Shown in pieces: positions 1 to 10,795 of a stretch of 64,000 nucleotides of DNA. A program made the position numbers and the translations under genes. Under the pieces are notes generated by a model, which was not told the origin of the DNA, did no database searches, and was given only the letters and a program-made list of their open reading frames with translations. Source of the stretch: Myxocyprinus asiaticus (taxonomy: Eukaryota > Chordata > Actinopteri > Cypriniformes > Catostomidae); assembly GCF_019703515.2 (NCBI RefSeq), contig NC_059359.1, positions 2,026,001 to 2,090,000 on the forward strand. Direction: 5' to 3'. Each line of letters begins with the position of its first letter. Position 1 is the first letter of the stretch.

Positions 1-901
1 GCAATCAATTCACAACTATGATATTTGCCGCTGTGCAAGAAGAATAAAATTCAACTTAACTGCTGTCTATTCTCCTCTTATTTTCTAACTTTTGAAAAAA
101 GTTGTATTCCCGAAAAGACTTCTTAAGTAAGTACATATTGTTCTTCATGAATTGCACCTAGGAGCATTCCTTTGAACTTTTTATAATCTATCCTAAGTAG
201 TGATGGGACGATATGGCTATCTCACGATTCGGTTCAATATACGATACGAGGTTCACAATTCGATATAAACTCAATTCTATATAATAACACTTAAATGACA
301 AAATATTTCAGCAGAAATTGTATTTTCTGAAAAATGATTGAGCAAAATGCTCATTGTAATTTCTCATGAAAATAAAGTACTTTAATACACAGTAGAAATG
401 CTCAAAGTTTAAATCTTAAGAGTTTCTCTATTTTATTTTTTTATCATTTGTTTGTCATCATTATTATAATAAAAATGTAACTTTGTAAAAATACACAAAT
501 TCTACATTGTATTAATTAATATTATATCATGAAATTATATATATAATAATGATATGAGCTGTCACTGTTTGAAATAATGTGTAATAAATTATAAGTAATA
601 CATTGAGTTATTACATATATTCATTTGTATAAGAAATGCTAAAAAGCCTACTGTCACTTTAAGAGTTTAACGAGCGGCTCACAGTGTTCCGGTTCAGCGA
701 ACATCAACGAGAATCTCTCGGTTTCTATAGCGCATCCATGCTGTGTGAGATTAAAATGAACAGAACAGAAAGGATATTAAGACACATTATTCAATGAAAG
801 TGGAGTCGCATCATCTTTGATGGACACACATTACATGGAGGAAACGATCCGCTTTAATCTCAAGCACTTTTCATCAAAACAAGGCGATTTTCCAGGTATT
901 C
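1..901. other. AT-rich non-coding DNA, no gene seen
   Basis: No coding exon is recognisable. The stretch at about 200-290 (GATGGGACGATATGG and repeated ACGATTCG/ACGATACG words) resembles the ends of fish hAT-type repeats, but no partner terminus was found. The rest is AT-rich sequence with no further structure. Confidence 0.4.
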
Positions 902-915
902 CAGTACTTACATTT

Positions 916-1340
916 ATTTTATTTTTTTCCAATTTGGAATGCCCAATTCCCTATGCGCTTTTAAGTCCTCGTGGACACGTAGTGATTCGCCTCAATCCGG
1001 GTGGCGGAGGACAAATCCCAGTTGCATCTGAGACCGCCAACCCGCGCATCTTATCACGTGGCTTGTTGCGATGGAGACTTAGTGCATGTGGAGGCTTCAC
1101 GCCATCCACCACAGCATCCACGCTCAACTCACCACGCGCCTCACCAAGAACGAACCACATTATAGTGACCACGAGGAGGTTACCCCATGTGACTCTACCC
1201 TCCCTAGCAACCGGGCCAATTTGGTTGCTTAGGAGACCTGGCTGGAGTCACTCAGCACGCCCTGGGATTCAAACTAGCGTGCTAGCGAACTCCAGGGGTG
1301 GTAGCCAGCGTATTTTACCACTGAGCTACCCAGGCCCCCT
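916..1340 (-). mobile_element. tRNA-derived SINE, copy 1
   Basis: Read on the minus strand, the element begins with a tRNA-like head carrying an A-box-like TAGCTCAGTGG and a B-box-like region near the repeated word CCAGGGCGTGCTGAGTGACT. A body of about 340 bp and a T-rich tail (AATTTGGAATGCCCAATTCC as read on the plus strand) follow. A perfect 14-bp target-site duplication, CAGTACTTACATTT, flanks it at 902-915 and 1341-1354, which is direct evidence of retroposition. Six copies of the family lie in this window. The long open frames across it have no coding support. Confidence 0.85.
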
Positions 1341-1354
1341 CAGTACTTACATTT

Positions 1355-2553
1355 CTAAAAGCTAAATTCAAGCACTTTAAGGACCTCGTGTGAACCCTGT
1401 AAACACTGTCGAGAAAAAGAGAGAGATTATGATGTTTGACGGGTCATTTCATTTATGATCACATGGACAGAAAACAATGTTGCAAGTTATTTTTTTTTTG
1501 GTTCGCGATGTATCAAAATTCAATATATCATCCCATCCCCAATCCTAAGAAATGCAATGCCTTGGAACAGAATAGCGATGACATTCAGGACCTGCCAGAA
1601 GAAACAAAGCATCATGAGTGGTTTTGTGATACTCTAACTTGTTTCATACTGCATCTGAATTTCCTGGTATTCAGAATCGTTTCTGAATGCAAAAAAAAAA
1701 AAAACGTAAACACAAATAAACCCATACACAGTCGCCATATGCTAGTTCGCTCTTTCTGTGCCACTGCTAATCTGCGTTTAGAAGCAGAAATCAGAGGCAT
1801 TGTGCCTCCAGCCCTCATTAGTGTGCATGAGACAGCCGGTGCAGAGAGCACAGAGGGGACGTGAATATGGGCCTCTAACTAGTGTACCGTCCAGCCACTA
1901 ATCAGAACTGACAGAGCCAGTGGACTACAGCACCTCCTTACCTCACCGCAAACTACTGTACCATAACACGAGAGCTGCGAGAAATATTGAGTATTTACAA
2001 TATATATTTACAATGATTTTTCTGGCAATATAAAATTAAGCAACATCAGAGCTGTTGTGAAAAAGAGAGCGTAGACAATACCAGCAGACCAAAGCAGAAT
2101 CTGCAGAGTTTATGTTCACATTTCTGTGCTGATTTTAGGGGAAAATCTGTGGCATGGATTTACAGATAATGTAAATACACATGTATGACCTATATGTGTC
2201 CAGAAGTATGTAATGGGGAGAGTCCAACCTTAAATTCCACATATGATTTCAATTGTTCACTATACAGAGCAAGTCTTCTTGCACTGTAACATAAAAATGG
2301 ACCACATTGCCTCAGGAGGATTTTCATGCTATTTGTAAATCACTCCTATATTTCACAGGAAAATTCTGTCATTTACTGATACTTACACTCATGTTGTTCT
2401 AAACCCAATGCTTATTATTTTTCTGTGGAACTAAAAAAGCAGCATTTTTAAAGATTATTTAAAATTATTTTAAGAAATAGAGTTATTTTCTATACAAGGC
2501 AACACTCCACAAATCACACACACAAAAAGGAAAAGACTGGTTATAAACATTTA
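1355..2553. other. Non-coding DNA, no gene seen
   Basis: Several frames are open for 60-140 codons around 1436-1864, but they show no domain, no splice context and contain homopolymer runs, so I do not call a gene. Nothing repetitive was recognised with confidence. Confidence 0.4.
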
Positions 2554-4275
2554 GGTAACACTTTATTTTCCACAATAGGGTCCACAATAATGCACTAGTT
2601 AAGCATAAATAAGACATTTATTAACAATCAACTGAATGTAGAGTAAGACTATCTTAGCCATAAATTATTAAATGTCTTATTTTTGTGTAGAAAGTAATGT
2701 AATTAATGCTTTGTTCCAGGGATCTAATTTCAAGTTTACTAAACAATATTAAGCCAGTAATTAAGACTAACTAGTATCAGACCTTTTAAAAAATCTGTTA
2801 CTAATAAATTACTAAAATCTTCTATTAAAGACAACTTGACTCTTGTTCTAAATAAAAAAAATAATTATCTATTCAACTTATTACATTTATTAGGTTGTAT
2901 TCAAGTTTATTTAAATATATTTAGACAGTAATTATGACTACTGGTAATTTATATTGGTTTTACTAATAAACTGTTATAATTTTGTATTCACCCTTTAAGC
3001 TCGGATTGGTCTGCAAGAAAACAAAATATTTGTCACAATATTAATAACTACAGTCTTGACCAACACAAAATAGATATCGTTTGAAAGCTTAGAAGCTCTA
3101 CTTTCCAATGCACGTACGCATTATGACCAAAACTGGACAAGAGCTTTGAAATTTGCAGACAAATCAGAAGTGAAAAAAAATTGCACTGTTCATATTATTG
3201 CAATCAGTAAAAACATCAAACTCGTCAAATAGCCAAGTGTCATATGCTGTTGGAAAGCTCTCAAAGAGTAGAATACAACCAGCCTATTTGTCCACACACA
3301 AGCTATTTGGATGCATAAGATCATTAGATAATCCACATGAAGCACAACGTTACATATGACCACCAGGAGATGGCGCCAAATACACGACACAAACTCAATG
3401 ATGACTCAAATGACACAGAATGAAACTCATTCTGTGAAATCTCATTATTAAAATCATGTCTGCATGCTATGCAAACCTTTAGTCGTTGTGTTTGCATGTG
3501 CAATTAGTTCTTTTGTGCAATTTTTATGTTTTATTTGTTTGGAGATGTTTTTGGACACATGGAGACATTTTGGACACTATGATAATTTATATTTGTAATG
3601 TAATAACTTTTGATTGCTTTGTTGTATCAACACAAAATATTTCTCAGATACAGCCTTTAATTTTGGGTATGCCACAGAAATAGGAAATCTTTAAAAACAC
3701 CTTCAGAGCTTAAAGGGTTAATGACTCTTAAACACCCTGTTCTAAAGTAACACTTTTACCTACAAGTTATTGGATTGTTTTGTACTTATTAGGTGGTATT
3801 TTAAGTTTATTATAACTATATTAAGAGAGAAACTATTATTAGTACTGGTTTTTACTAAATTGTTCCTAATGAACTGTTAATGAAAATTAATCTTAAAATA
3901 AGGAACATTTTATTCATTGTTTTTTTTATTTACATTTACTAGGGGTTTACATTATTTGCAGTAAAAAAAAAAAAAAAAAAGGTCAGTTTATTTTAAATGA
4001 AACATGTGCAATTGTTTTTTTTTTTTTTTTTTTTTATATATTTTAGCAATTTATTGAAAAAGCCCAATACTAATTAGTCTTAATTACTGGCTTAATGTTG
4101 TTTAGTAAATCTCTGAAATGGAGCATTAATTACATTACTTACTACACAAAAAGAAGACATTTAATGAGTTGTAAATTATAAGATAGCCTTAATCTACATT
4201 CTGTTAATCATTAATTAATGTCTTACTTATGCTTAACTAGTGCATTATTAAGGACCCTTAAAATAAAGTGTTATC
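2554..4275. mobile_element. Palindromic DNA element with long terminal inverted repeats
   Basis: The left end starts GGTAACACTTTATTTT and the right end is its near-complement (AAAATAAAGTGTTATC). Inverted similarity extends over roughly 200 bp each side: the left segment with TAATGCACTAGTTAAGC is mirrored by GCTTAACTAGTGCATTA on the right, and the words AGTAATTAAGACTAA and TTAGTCTTAATTACT are mirrored further in. This is a common kind of non-autonomous fish repeat. No transposase frame is present. It has been split by the piggyBac-like element at 2991-3717. Superfamily is not assigned. Confidence 0.7.
2991..3717. mobile_element. piggyBac-like MITE nested in the palindromic element
   Basis: The ends are CCCTTTAAGCTC and GAGCTTAAAGGG, a 12-bp perfect terminal inverted repeat starting with CCC. 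The right flank is TTAA (3718-3721) and the left flank is TTCA (2987-2990), consistent with a TTAA target duplication in which one copy has mutated. Length is 727 bp with no transposase frame. TTAA duplication and CCC termini are typical of piggyBac-type transposition; that assignment is an inference from the termini. Part of its interior (about 3226-3350) recurs in inverted orientation at about 14680-14950. Confidence 0.65.
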
Positions 4276-4906
4276 AAAATAAAAATGTTGGTGTCAAATC
4301 TGGCACCATTTTTTAATGCGAACAAACTCGAATGAGATCTGAGCGCTTTGGAGGAAGGGAAGATTATCTGTATGAATAACGACTTATATTTCGGTCCATT
4401 TCTCAAAGAAAACTATCAAATGACTTCAGAAGTCTTAGAATAAAGAACACAAGTCTTTTGTACTACTTTTATACTTTGTGGAGCTTGACATTCATGGTAG
4501 TGTGGAAAACACATTCGCACGAACATTCTTCATGTAAATTTTGTGTTCCTTATAGGTTTAGAATACCATGAGGACGAGTAAATGATGACATTTTTGGGTG
4601 AACTATTCCTTTAAAGATAAACTACCAGAGTTGTGCAACTCTAATCCTACATTTCTACTAATTATTTCAGATTCAGCAGATTTAAACGTGCTGACAGCAA
4701 ATGTCTTTTCGTCCAAGTGAATTTCATAACCAGAGACACATCTGCTGTATATTCTGAACCATTCAATGTTTGCACATTATTGTTCTGGATCAGGACTGGC
4801 ATACTAGGAGACACTTAAAGTGTTACTGAAGCATAATGGAGTGGAATATTTGTTGCAGGATTAAGGTCAGTGGCTCAATATGTTGTACAGTTTTGCTGGT
4901 TGAAAC
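4276..4906. other. Non-coding DNA with one MITE end
   Basis: The segment 4560-4615 (GAGTAAATGATGACA followed by TTTTTGGGTGAACTATTCC) is the end of a palindromic MITE very common in cyprinid genomes. Its other end is not obvious here. No gene is seen. Confidence 0.5.
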
Positions 4907-5963
4907 TAGGGATGCACAGATGTATCGGCTGCCAATATTTAACAGCCAATTAATGACCAAATTAAAACCATCGGCAAATAGGTTTAAGCATGAAAACGCT
5001 GAAAAAAACGATGGTTCATTTTGTAAAAAATGATGGTTTCACTTTGTAAAACCTCTTTGAATTTAAATGCACAATCCAGAAATAATGATAGACACAGAAT
5101 GTAGAAGGGTTGGCACTTCAAAGAACATGCAGTATTTAATTTTAATTTTTTCTCGTTCTCACATTAGTGAGGAAAAACCGTTGTTACGTGACATTTGTGA
5201 AAGCGGCACTTACCTATACATGATGAGGTAAAACCATCCAAACACTTTGAAAACAGCAAACTTTGACTTCTGAGATATTGGTATGGTATCCACTAATGCT
5301 GCACGATTGATTGAGTTAAGATTGAAATCACAATAAGGTCTTGCGCATTTACAAAAGCTTGAAAGGCTGCGTTAAAAAATAGACTGCAATCAGCTCTTCA
5401 GTCAGCATTGTGTAAGCATGCGGCACCCTCTAGTGGTCTAGACGGCATTTTCCATTATCCATTACACCACTGTAGAATTTAAAAGGCCGTTTTGTTCCTT
5501 TGGCAACTTTTTATTTTTAATTGATGTGGTTGACATTTCCCTGGAATTGCCCAACATAATAAAATTGCATAATATTAATTTGTGATGTTCTATTATATAC
5601 AGTACAAACATGTAAAATGTGAGTTCTGTTGTTTTGAACTGCAAAAACAGACTTGCTAAAAATTTTAGAAGTATAAAATAACTTAATCTTACATCCATAG
5701 TTTTTTTATTATCATTTTATCTTCCATTTATCTTTCATTGTGGCTCTCTTTAAAATTTTGGCCTGCCGTGTGTTTAACAGATCCAATCCATGTTCAATGG
5801 AAACTACTTATTATTTGAACAAAAGCTGTTGTACTCTTTCTACATTTTTAAAACACAATTCCTGAGCAAAACCCATCTGATGATAAAATAAGGTAAGTGG
5901 AAAAATATCTGCATTAGTATCGGTCAATAGTTGTTACAGTCGGTCAAAAATGTTAATATACTA
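4907..5963 (+). mobile_element. Non-autonomous hAT-like element, family TAGGGATGCAC, copy A
   Basis: Begins TAGGGATGCACAGATG and is flanked by an 8-bp near-duplication, GTTGAAAC (4899-4906) and GTTAAAAC (5964-5971). Eight-base duplications are typical of hAT insertion. The interior is homologous, in inverted orientation, to the element at 60498-61504, for example the passages on 'lost function' sequence around 5100-5300 and 61100-61330. No transposase frame is present. The right terminus is degenerate. Confidence 0.7.
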
Positions 5964-6807
5964 GTTAAAACTGCACAGATTGGCCCAATGGACAAAAACG
6001 CAATCCACTTGTTCTGTTCAGGATACTGGAGAAATCCTGCCCAATAGGGGTCTCCCTATAGGCTAAATCAAGAATGATGACTCTTATGAACTGGTTCCTT
6101 TTAATGAATCGGTCAAAAAGACTCACAGATCAGTGTTAAAGTCATGAGTTATCGGTTTGAATCAATCTACTAACTCACTCTGAATCAGTCAGAGCTGTTC
6201 TTGTCTTATTCACTGTCATTACTATCATCCTGTGAACCAGACACTTTTACTGTGTATAAGGAACTGAAATCAGAACCATAATTATTAAATTCCTGAAAAT
6301 TCCCATCAGTTTCTCTCCACACAAATGTGGATTAATATGAGTGTACAGTGTATACTTACACCAGATGATAAACCTGCAGAAAATCAACAAATCACTGCTA
6401 CCTAGAAATCACAAGAAATCAAAACGTTCCAAACAAGAGACGTTGCTACATCATTTCCAGACACTATTGGAGGAATGTCTGCAATCAGAGCAGACATTTG
6501 GTAATTTGGTAATCAGAGACAAACAAAAATATAATTTTTTTAAATGTCAAACTTATGTTGCTCAACAGCACCAAGTGAAATTACAAAGATTAATTATTGG
6601 TTGTTTATTGAGAGACTATCAACAGAAAGGACATGACAAGCCACATCAGGAAGGAAGCAGCTTGCCCTTCCCAAACAGTAATTAGTCTCACAACTAAAAC
6701 AAAGCAAAGCTATGCTATCCCACCTCAAATTTCAGGCCAATGGCCAATCAAAAGCAAGATGATTTCATATTTCCACATGATTTTCACATTCCAAGGCATT
6801 AAAGGAT
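5964..6807. other. Non-coding DNA, no gene seen
   Basis: Two overlapping frames of about 100 codons (6341-6935) lack any recognised domain and run into a repeat, so they are not called. No repeat was recognised in 5970-6800. Confidence 0.35.
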
Positions 6808-7115
6808 TAGTTCACCCAAAAATTAAAATTCAGTCATTGTTTACTCACTCCTGTGTTGTTGTAACCCTATATGACTTTCTTTATTTTTCTCAACACAAAA
6901 GGAGAAATTGTGAAAAAAAATGTTGTGCTCAGTGATGTCATACAATGGCAGTTTATGGTGACCACCTCTTGAAGCTTCAAAAGAACACAAAAGTATAATT
7001 CAGAAGTCTAATAAATTATTCATGAGACTCATGATTGTTATGAAAGCATACAATAAGATTTGGTGAGAAACAAACTGAAATCTAATGTATTATTTAGTGA
7101 AAATGTTCATTGGCC
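6808..7115 (+). repeat. MITE arm, inverted partner at 10555-10795
   Basis: Starts with GGATTAGTTCACCCAAAAAT, the end sequence of a palindromic cyprinid MITE, and continues through CATACAATGGCAGTTTATGG to AACAAACTGAAATCTAATG. The same sequence appears inverted at 10555-10795, about 3.5 kb away, so the intervening DIRS and BED fragments appear to lie between the two arms of one palindromic element or of two copies. Confidence 0.65.
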
Positions 7116-7287
7116 GTTGATCTCTTGTGTGCGTTCATGATAGGGTTGAACAGTTCACACAGCCCCCTCGCGACATTGGGGCGTTCAAGTGAAAATTCGT
7201 TTTATCTAAAAACAGGTCCTCCACAGTGATAGTGAAAACAGAACACAACACAGCTGCACACAAAACAGAGAACAGAACTTACTAAAC

Positions 7288-7428
7288 ATGTCTGAAGAGT
7301 TTGTAGTCGAAGAATTGATGCATTTCTATGCCCAGCCTTATTTTTTTGAAAGTTTTTGGGCGTGTGCCAGTTCACAGTGGTGGAGTTACCCGCACGATGC
7401 GAAAATAGAAAACAAGCGATCGATATAA
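7288..7428 (+). other. Short unrecognised open frame (46 codons)
   Basis: The frame begins MSEEFVVEELMHFYAQ and ends at a TAA. It is acidic and aromatic at the N-terminus. Such N-termini occur in some fish transposon-encoded proteins, but no domain is complete and no splice donor is convincing. It lies between a MITE arm and the DIRS fragment. It may be a leftover exon of a DNA transposon or simply chance; I cannot assign a function. Confidence 0.15.
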
Positions 7429-7516
7429 TGTACCATTGCTCGTCACTGCTGGTTCAGACAAAAACTCTGATTAACATAGAGAATATACATTTTATCGTGT
7501 GTCGTTTGCCATCAGA

Positions 7517-9088
7517 TTAGGACACAGTGTGACTGTGGCATCCTGTAGCCTCATCTATGTTTCTGTTTGATTTCCAAATACTCCGTTCATGCGGGCCAGT
7601 CCAGGAGCCGGCGGCTGTGTGCCCGTTGCATACGGTGCCCCAGCCCGTCTTGGAGGCATCCGTCATAACCATGATGTGCCTGGGGACCTGCTCTAGAGGA
7701 ACCCCTGCCTGCAGAAATGCAAGGTCGGTCCAAGGGCTGAAGAGGCGGCGACAGATCGGCGTGACGACCACGCAATGTGTCCCGCGGCGCCATGCCCATC
7801 TCGGGACTCGAGTCTGAAGCCAGTGCTGAAGCGGTCTCATATGCATCAACCTGAGTGGTGTGGCCACAGCTGAGGATGCCATATGCCCCAGGAGCCTCTG
7901 AAAAATGTTCAGTGGAACCGCTGTCTTCTGTCTGAACACTTTCAGACAGTTCAGCACCGACTGTGCGCGCTCGTTCGCGAGGTGTGCTGTCGTCGAGACT
8001 GAGTCCAACTCCAAGCCGAGAAAAGAGATGCTCGGAACTGGGGAGAGCTTGCTCTTTTCCCAGTTGACCTGAAGCCCCAGTCGGATGAGGTGTGTGAGCA
8101 CCAGGTCCCTATGCGCACACAACACATCCCGAGAGCGTACTAAGATTAGCCAGTTGTCGAGATAATTGAGGATGCGGATGCCCACTTCCCTTAGCGGGGC
8201 AAGGGCTGCCTCTGCGACCTTCGTGAAGATACGAGGGGACAGGCCGAAGGGGAGGACCTTGTACTGGTATATCTGGCCCTCAAAAGCAAACCGCAGGAAG
8301 GGTCTGTGTCGAGGTAAGACCGAGACGTGAAAGTACGTGTCCTTCAGGTCTACCTCCGTGAACCAATCTTGATTCCGGAGGCTCGCTAAAATGCGTTTTT
8401 GCGTCAGCATCTTGAACGGGAGTCTGTGCAAGACCCGGTTCAGTACTCGCAGGTCCAAGATTGGCTGCAACCCACCGCCTTTCTTCGGTACGATGAAGTA
8501 GGGGCTGTAAAACCCCTGCTTCATCTTGGCCGGAGGGACAGGCTCTATCGCACCCTTCTGTAGAAGGGTAGCGATCTCTGCACGCAAAGTAGCGGCGTTC
8601 TCACCCTTCACCGAGGTGAAGCGGATGGCGCTGAACCTGGGCGGGCGCCTAGCGAACTGAATCGCGTAGCCGAGTCGGATGGTCCAGGTCAGCCATCGCG
8701 ACGGGTTGGAAAGAACGAGCCACATGTCCAAACTCCAGGCGAGGGGGACCAAGGGGACAATCATGTCGGACGTACTGGCGAGTGGGGCCTCGTGGTGGGG
8801 TGGAGCCTGAGACGCCATGTCGAGGGGGCTCAAACCTCGTGGCCATGCTGAGTCCAGAGACATCAAAGCACTTACCTGGCTCCTGATGCCCACCATAAGA
8901 TTGGTCGAGGAGGGGGGAGGAGGAATATCGTCCCCGCAGTCCATCGCAACCAACCCGGTGTGGGCATGTTTGTGCCATAGCTGGGCGCGCAGGGGCGGGG
9001 GGCCCGCCACTGGAGCGCCGAACCTGCCGAACAGGCCAACCTGGGAAATGGGGGCATCAAGGAACCGTGCCTTGTCAGCCTCTCTCAT
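7517..9088 (-). pseudogene. DIRS-type retrotransposon reverse transcriptase / RNase H, truncated
   Basis: A 523-codon frame. The first ~25 residues (MREADKARFLDAPISQ) match the C-terminal part of DIRS gag, joined by an apparent deletion to the polymerase. RT follows from about residue 155: FYSPYFIVPKKGGG, LQPILDLRVLN, a palm with WFTEVDLKDTYFHV, and the catalytic box YLDNWLIL at about residue 300. RT normally has YXDD, so the second aspartate is Asn here and the enzyme is predicted inactive. The RNase H region begins at MTDASKTGWG near the end and then breaks off. The tyrosine recombinase expected downstream is absent. Family assignment (DIRS rather than Gypsy) rests on the RT sequence style, the gag and the TATA-bearing terminal region upstream. 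Confidence 0.85.
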
Positions 9089-9398
9089 CTCGACCAGGTT
9101 GAGCCAAAGGTGGCGCTCAGGACCACCAGGGTGGACATCGCCTGCCCGAGAGACTGTGCCGTGACCTTCATCGCCCGGAGAGAGAGGTCGGTCGCCGAGC
9201 GCAGTTCCTGCATCAATCCCGGGTCAGAACTACCCTCGTGCAGCTCCACTACCCGCGTACCAGCAGGACAGCCATGGCGTGCCGGGCGGAGGCGGCTTGT
9301 CCAGCGGCAGCGCCCACACACGTAAGACAGCGATCGTGGCCATCAGAAGCGGAGAGATAACGACCGCAACCAGGAATAACACACAAACGGAAAGGCAT
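9085..9398 (-). pseudogene. DIRS gag-like fragment, frameshifted
   Basis: The protein starts MPFRLCVIPGCGRYLSASDG and has Cys pairs (C-x4-C, C-x2-C) as in the N-terminus of fish DIRS gag. It changes frame around 9250-9320 and continues as GLMQELRSATDLSLRAMKV, a typical gag segment, ending just before the RT frame. The frame change and the missing middle indicate a non-functional copy. It is on the same strand and immediately upstream of the RT fragment, so both belong to one element. Confidence 0.7.
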
Positions 9399-9780
9399 CT
9401 TTAAAAAGACGTTCCGTGTGTGCTGCTCTTTTATGAAAATATACTCTTTTAGAATATACTCTTTGTTTTGATCTGCCGAAGCGCCCAGGGGCGTTCTCTG
9501 CACTACACGGGTGCAGAGGGGGAGAAGCCACTGCAATGCGCCGTAAATCCAGCAGTTTGAGGTTAACGGAAGGGAGAATTGAATTCAGTGCACTGAATGC
9601 AACCGCTCGGCTCCGAAGATAAAATCTGAATGAGTGGTTGCATACCAGCTCCTTTTATACCCGTATGTCCGGGGGAGTGGCATGCAAATTCCACTTGCCA
9701 ATTCCCATTGGCCTTTTTTCAAAAAGCAGAGGTGTTTGGGGCTCCCAAGTGTGACCCCTAGTCTCACTACATCGACACAA
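9399..9780 (-). promoter_or_regulatory. DIRS 5' terminal region with TATA box
   Basis: On the minus strand this segment contains GTATAAAAGG (9651-9660) about 250 bp upstream of the gag start, preceded by CCCCCGGACATACGG. The order terminal region, gag, RT on one strand agrees with a DIRS left end. The boundary with the neighbouring BED fragment is near 9780. Promoter activity is inferred from the TATA box only. Confidence 0.55.
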
Positions 9781-9799
9781 CATCAAGTGAATGACAGAT

Positions 9800-9949
9800 A
9801 TGGAACTTTGGGCACTTGGCTATATGCTGCTGCATTTTTGTGGCATTCTTAACATAGGTCTTTGCACAGTATTTGCAAATGTACACAGCCTTTCCTTCTA
9901 CATTGGCTGAGGTGAAATGTATCCACACATCAGATGGCGCACGTGGCAT
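9800..9949 (-). pseudogene. BED-type zinc-finger exon of a hAT-like transposase (fragment)
   Basis: The frame starts MPRAPSDVWIHFTSANV and continues with YICKYCAKTYVKN and MQQHIAKCPKF: an aromatic W..HF motif, then C-x2-C and a terminal H/C pair, the layout of a BED zinc finger. A splice-acceptor-like TTCTACAG lies just upstream of the ATG. After the finger the reading frame runs into the DIRS boundary and stops. BED fingers occur at the N-terminus of hAT transposases and of host genes derived from them. With nothing downstream, this is most likely a transposase fragment. Confidence 0.6.
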
Positions 9950-10554
9950 TGTTCTGTAGAATAAGATTAGAAAAAAGCTTGTAAAAACACTAATGCAATG
10001 CCATGCACAGATATATATATAGTTAGCTAAACAATTGGAATATTCTGGAATGGTAAAAATATTTTACAATTGATGCTGGACAAATGAATAGAAATAGGCT
10101 AGATGAATAGATGAACACTCCTCAATCAGCATGCTAAATCAAAATATAACCTACGTTCTTGTATGCTAACAGAAAACTGGCTAGCAGAAGGCAGAAGAAA
10201 CAGCATCACAGTTGAGCTAGCTAGCACCATGATAGCTAGCCTCTTAAATTGTCAATGAAATGGTGTTAGCTAGCTTACATTTAGCATATCTGATTTACTG
10301 GCTAGCTAGCTACTGTATAAACACATTTTGATTTAGTATTTGCTAGTTAAACTTTAATACCATAGATCAAATATATTTACCCTAGTAATATCATCAAAAC
10401 TTACTTGACTGGATGTAGTCCTTGGGCTCAAATGCAGTAGTGTGACTTCAGTAGTCCTGCTGTAGTAAGTAGCCTGCAGTAAGTAGTGTGCTGTGTGCAT
10501 GTGATTGAGGAATGCACAGGGTCAACTGAACTTGTATAAATATGGTTGTTTTAC
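9950..10554. other. Non-coding DNA rich in GCTAGC words
   Basis: Between 10190 and 10330 the word GCTAGC or TAGCTAGC recurs many times. This could be an old degenerate repeat belonging to the same hAT-like element as the BED exon. No coding sequence is seen. Confidence 0.35.
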
Positions 10555-10795
10555 TATGTATGAACATTTACACTAAATAATATATTAGATTTCAGTTTGT
10601 TTCTCACCAAATCGTATTGTATGCTTTCATAACAATCATGAGTCTCACAGAATAATTTATTAGACTTCTGAATTATACTTTTGTGTTCTTTTGAAGATTG
10701 AAGAGGTGGTCACTATAAACTGCCATTGTATGACATCACTGAGCACAATTTTATTTTATTTTTTTTCACAATTTCTCTCCCTTTGTGTGAAGTCT
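10555..10795 (-). repeat. MITE arm, inverted partner of 6808-7115
   Basis: Runs from TTAGATTTCAGTTTGTTTCT through AACTGCCATTGTATGACATC and ends near CTCCCTTTGTGTGAAG, the reverse complement of the left arm with scattered differences. The outermost GTTCACCC terminus seen on the left arm is not present on this side. Confidence 0.65.

Noticed and set aside
817..1365. 182-codon open frame
   Set aside because: It lies almost entirely in a SINE with a perfect target duplication; similar frames appear in the other SINE copies.
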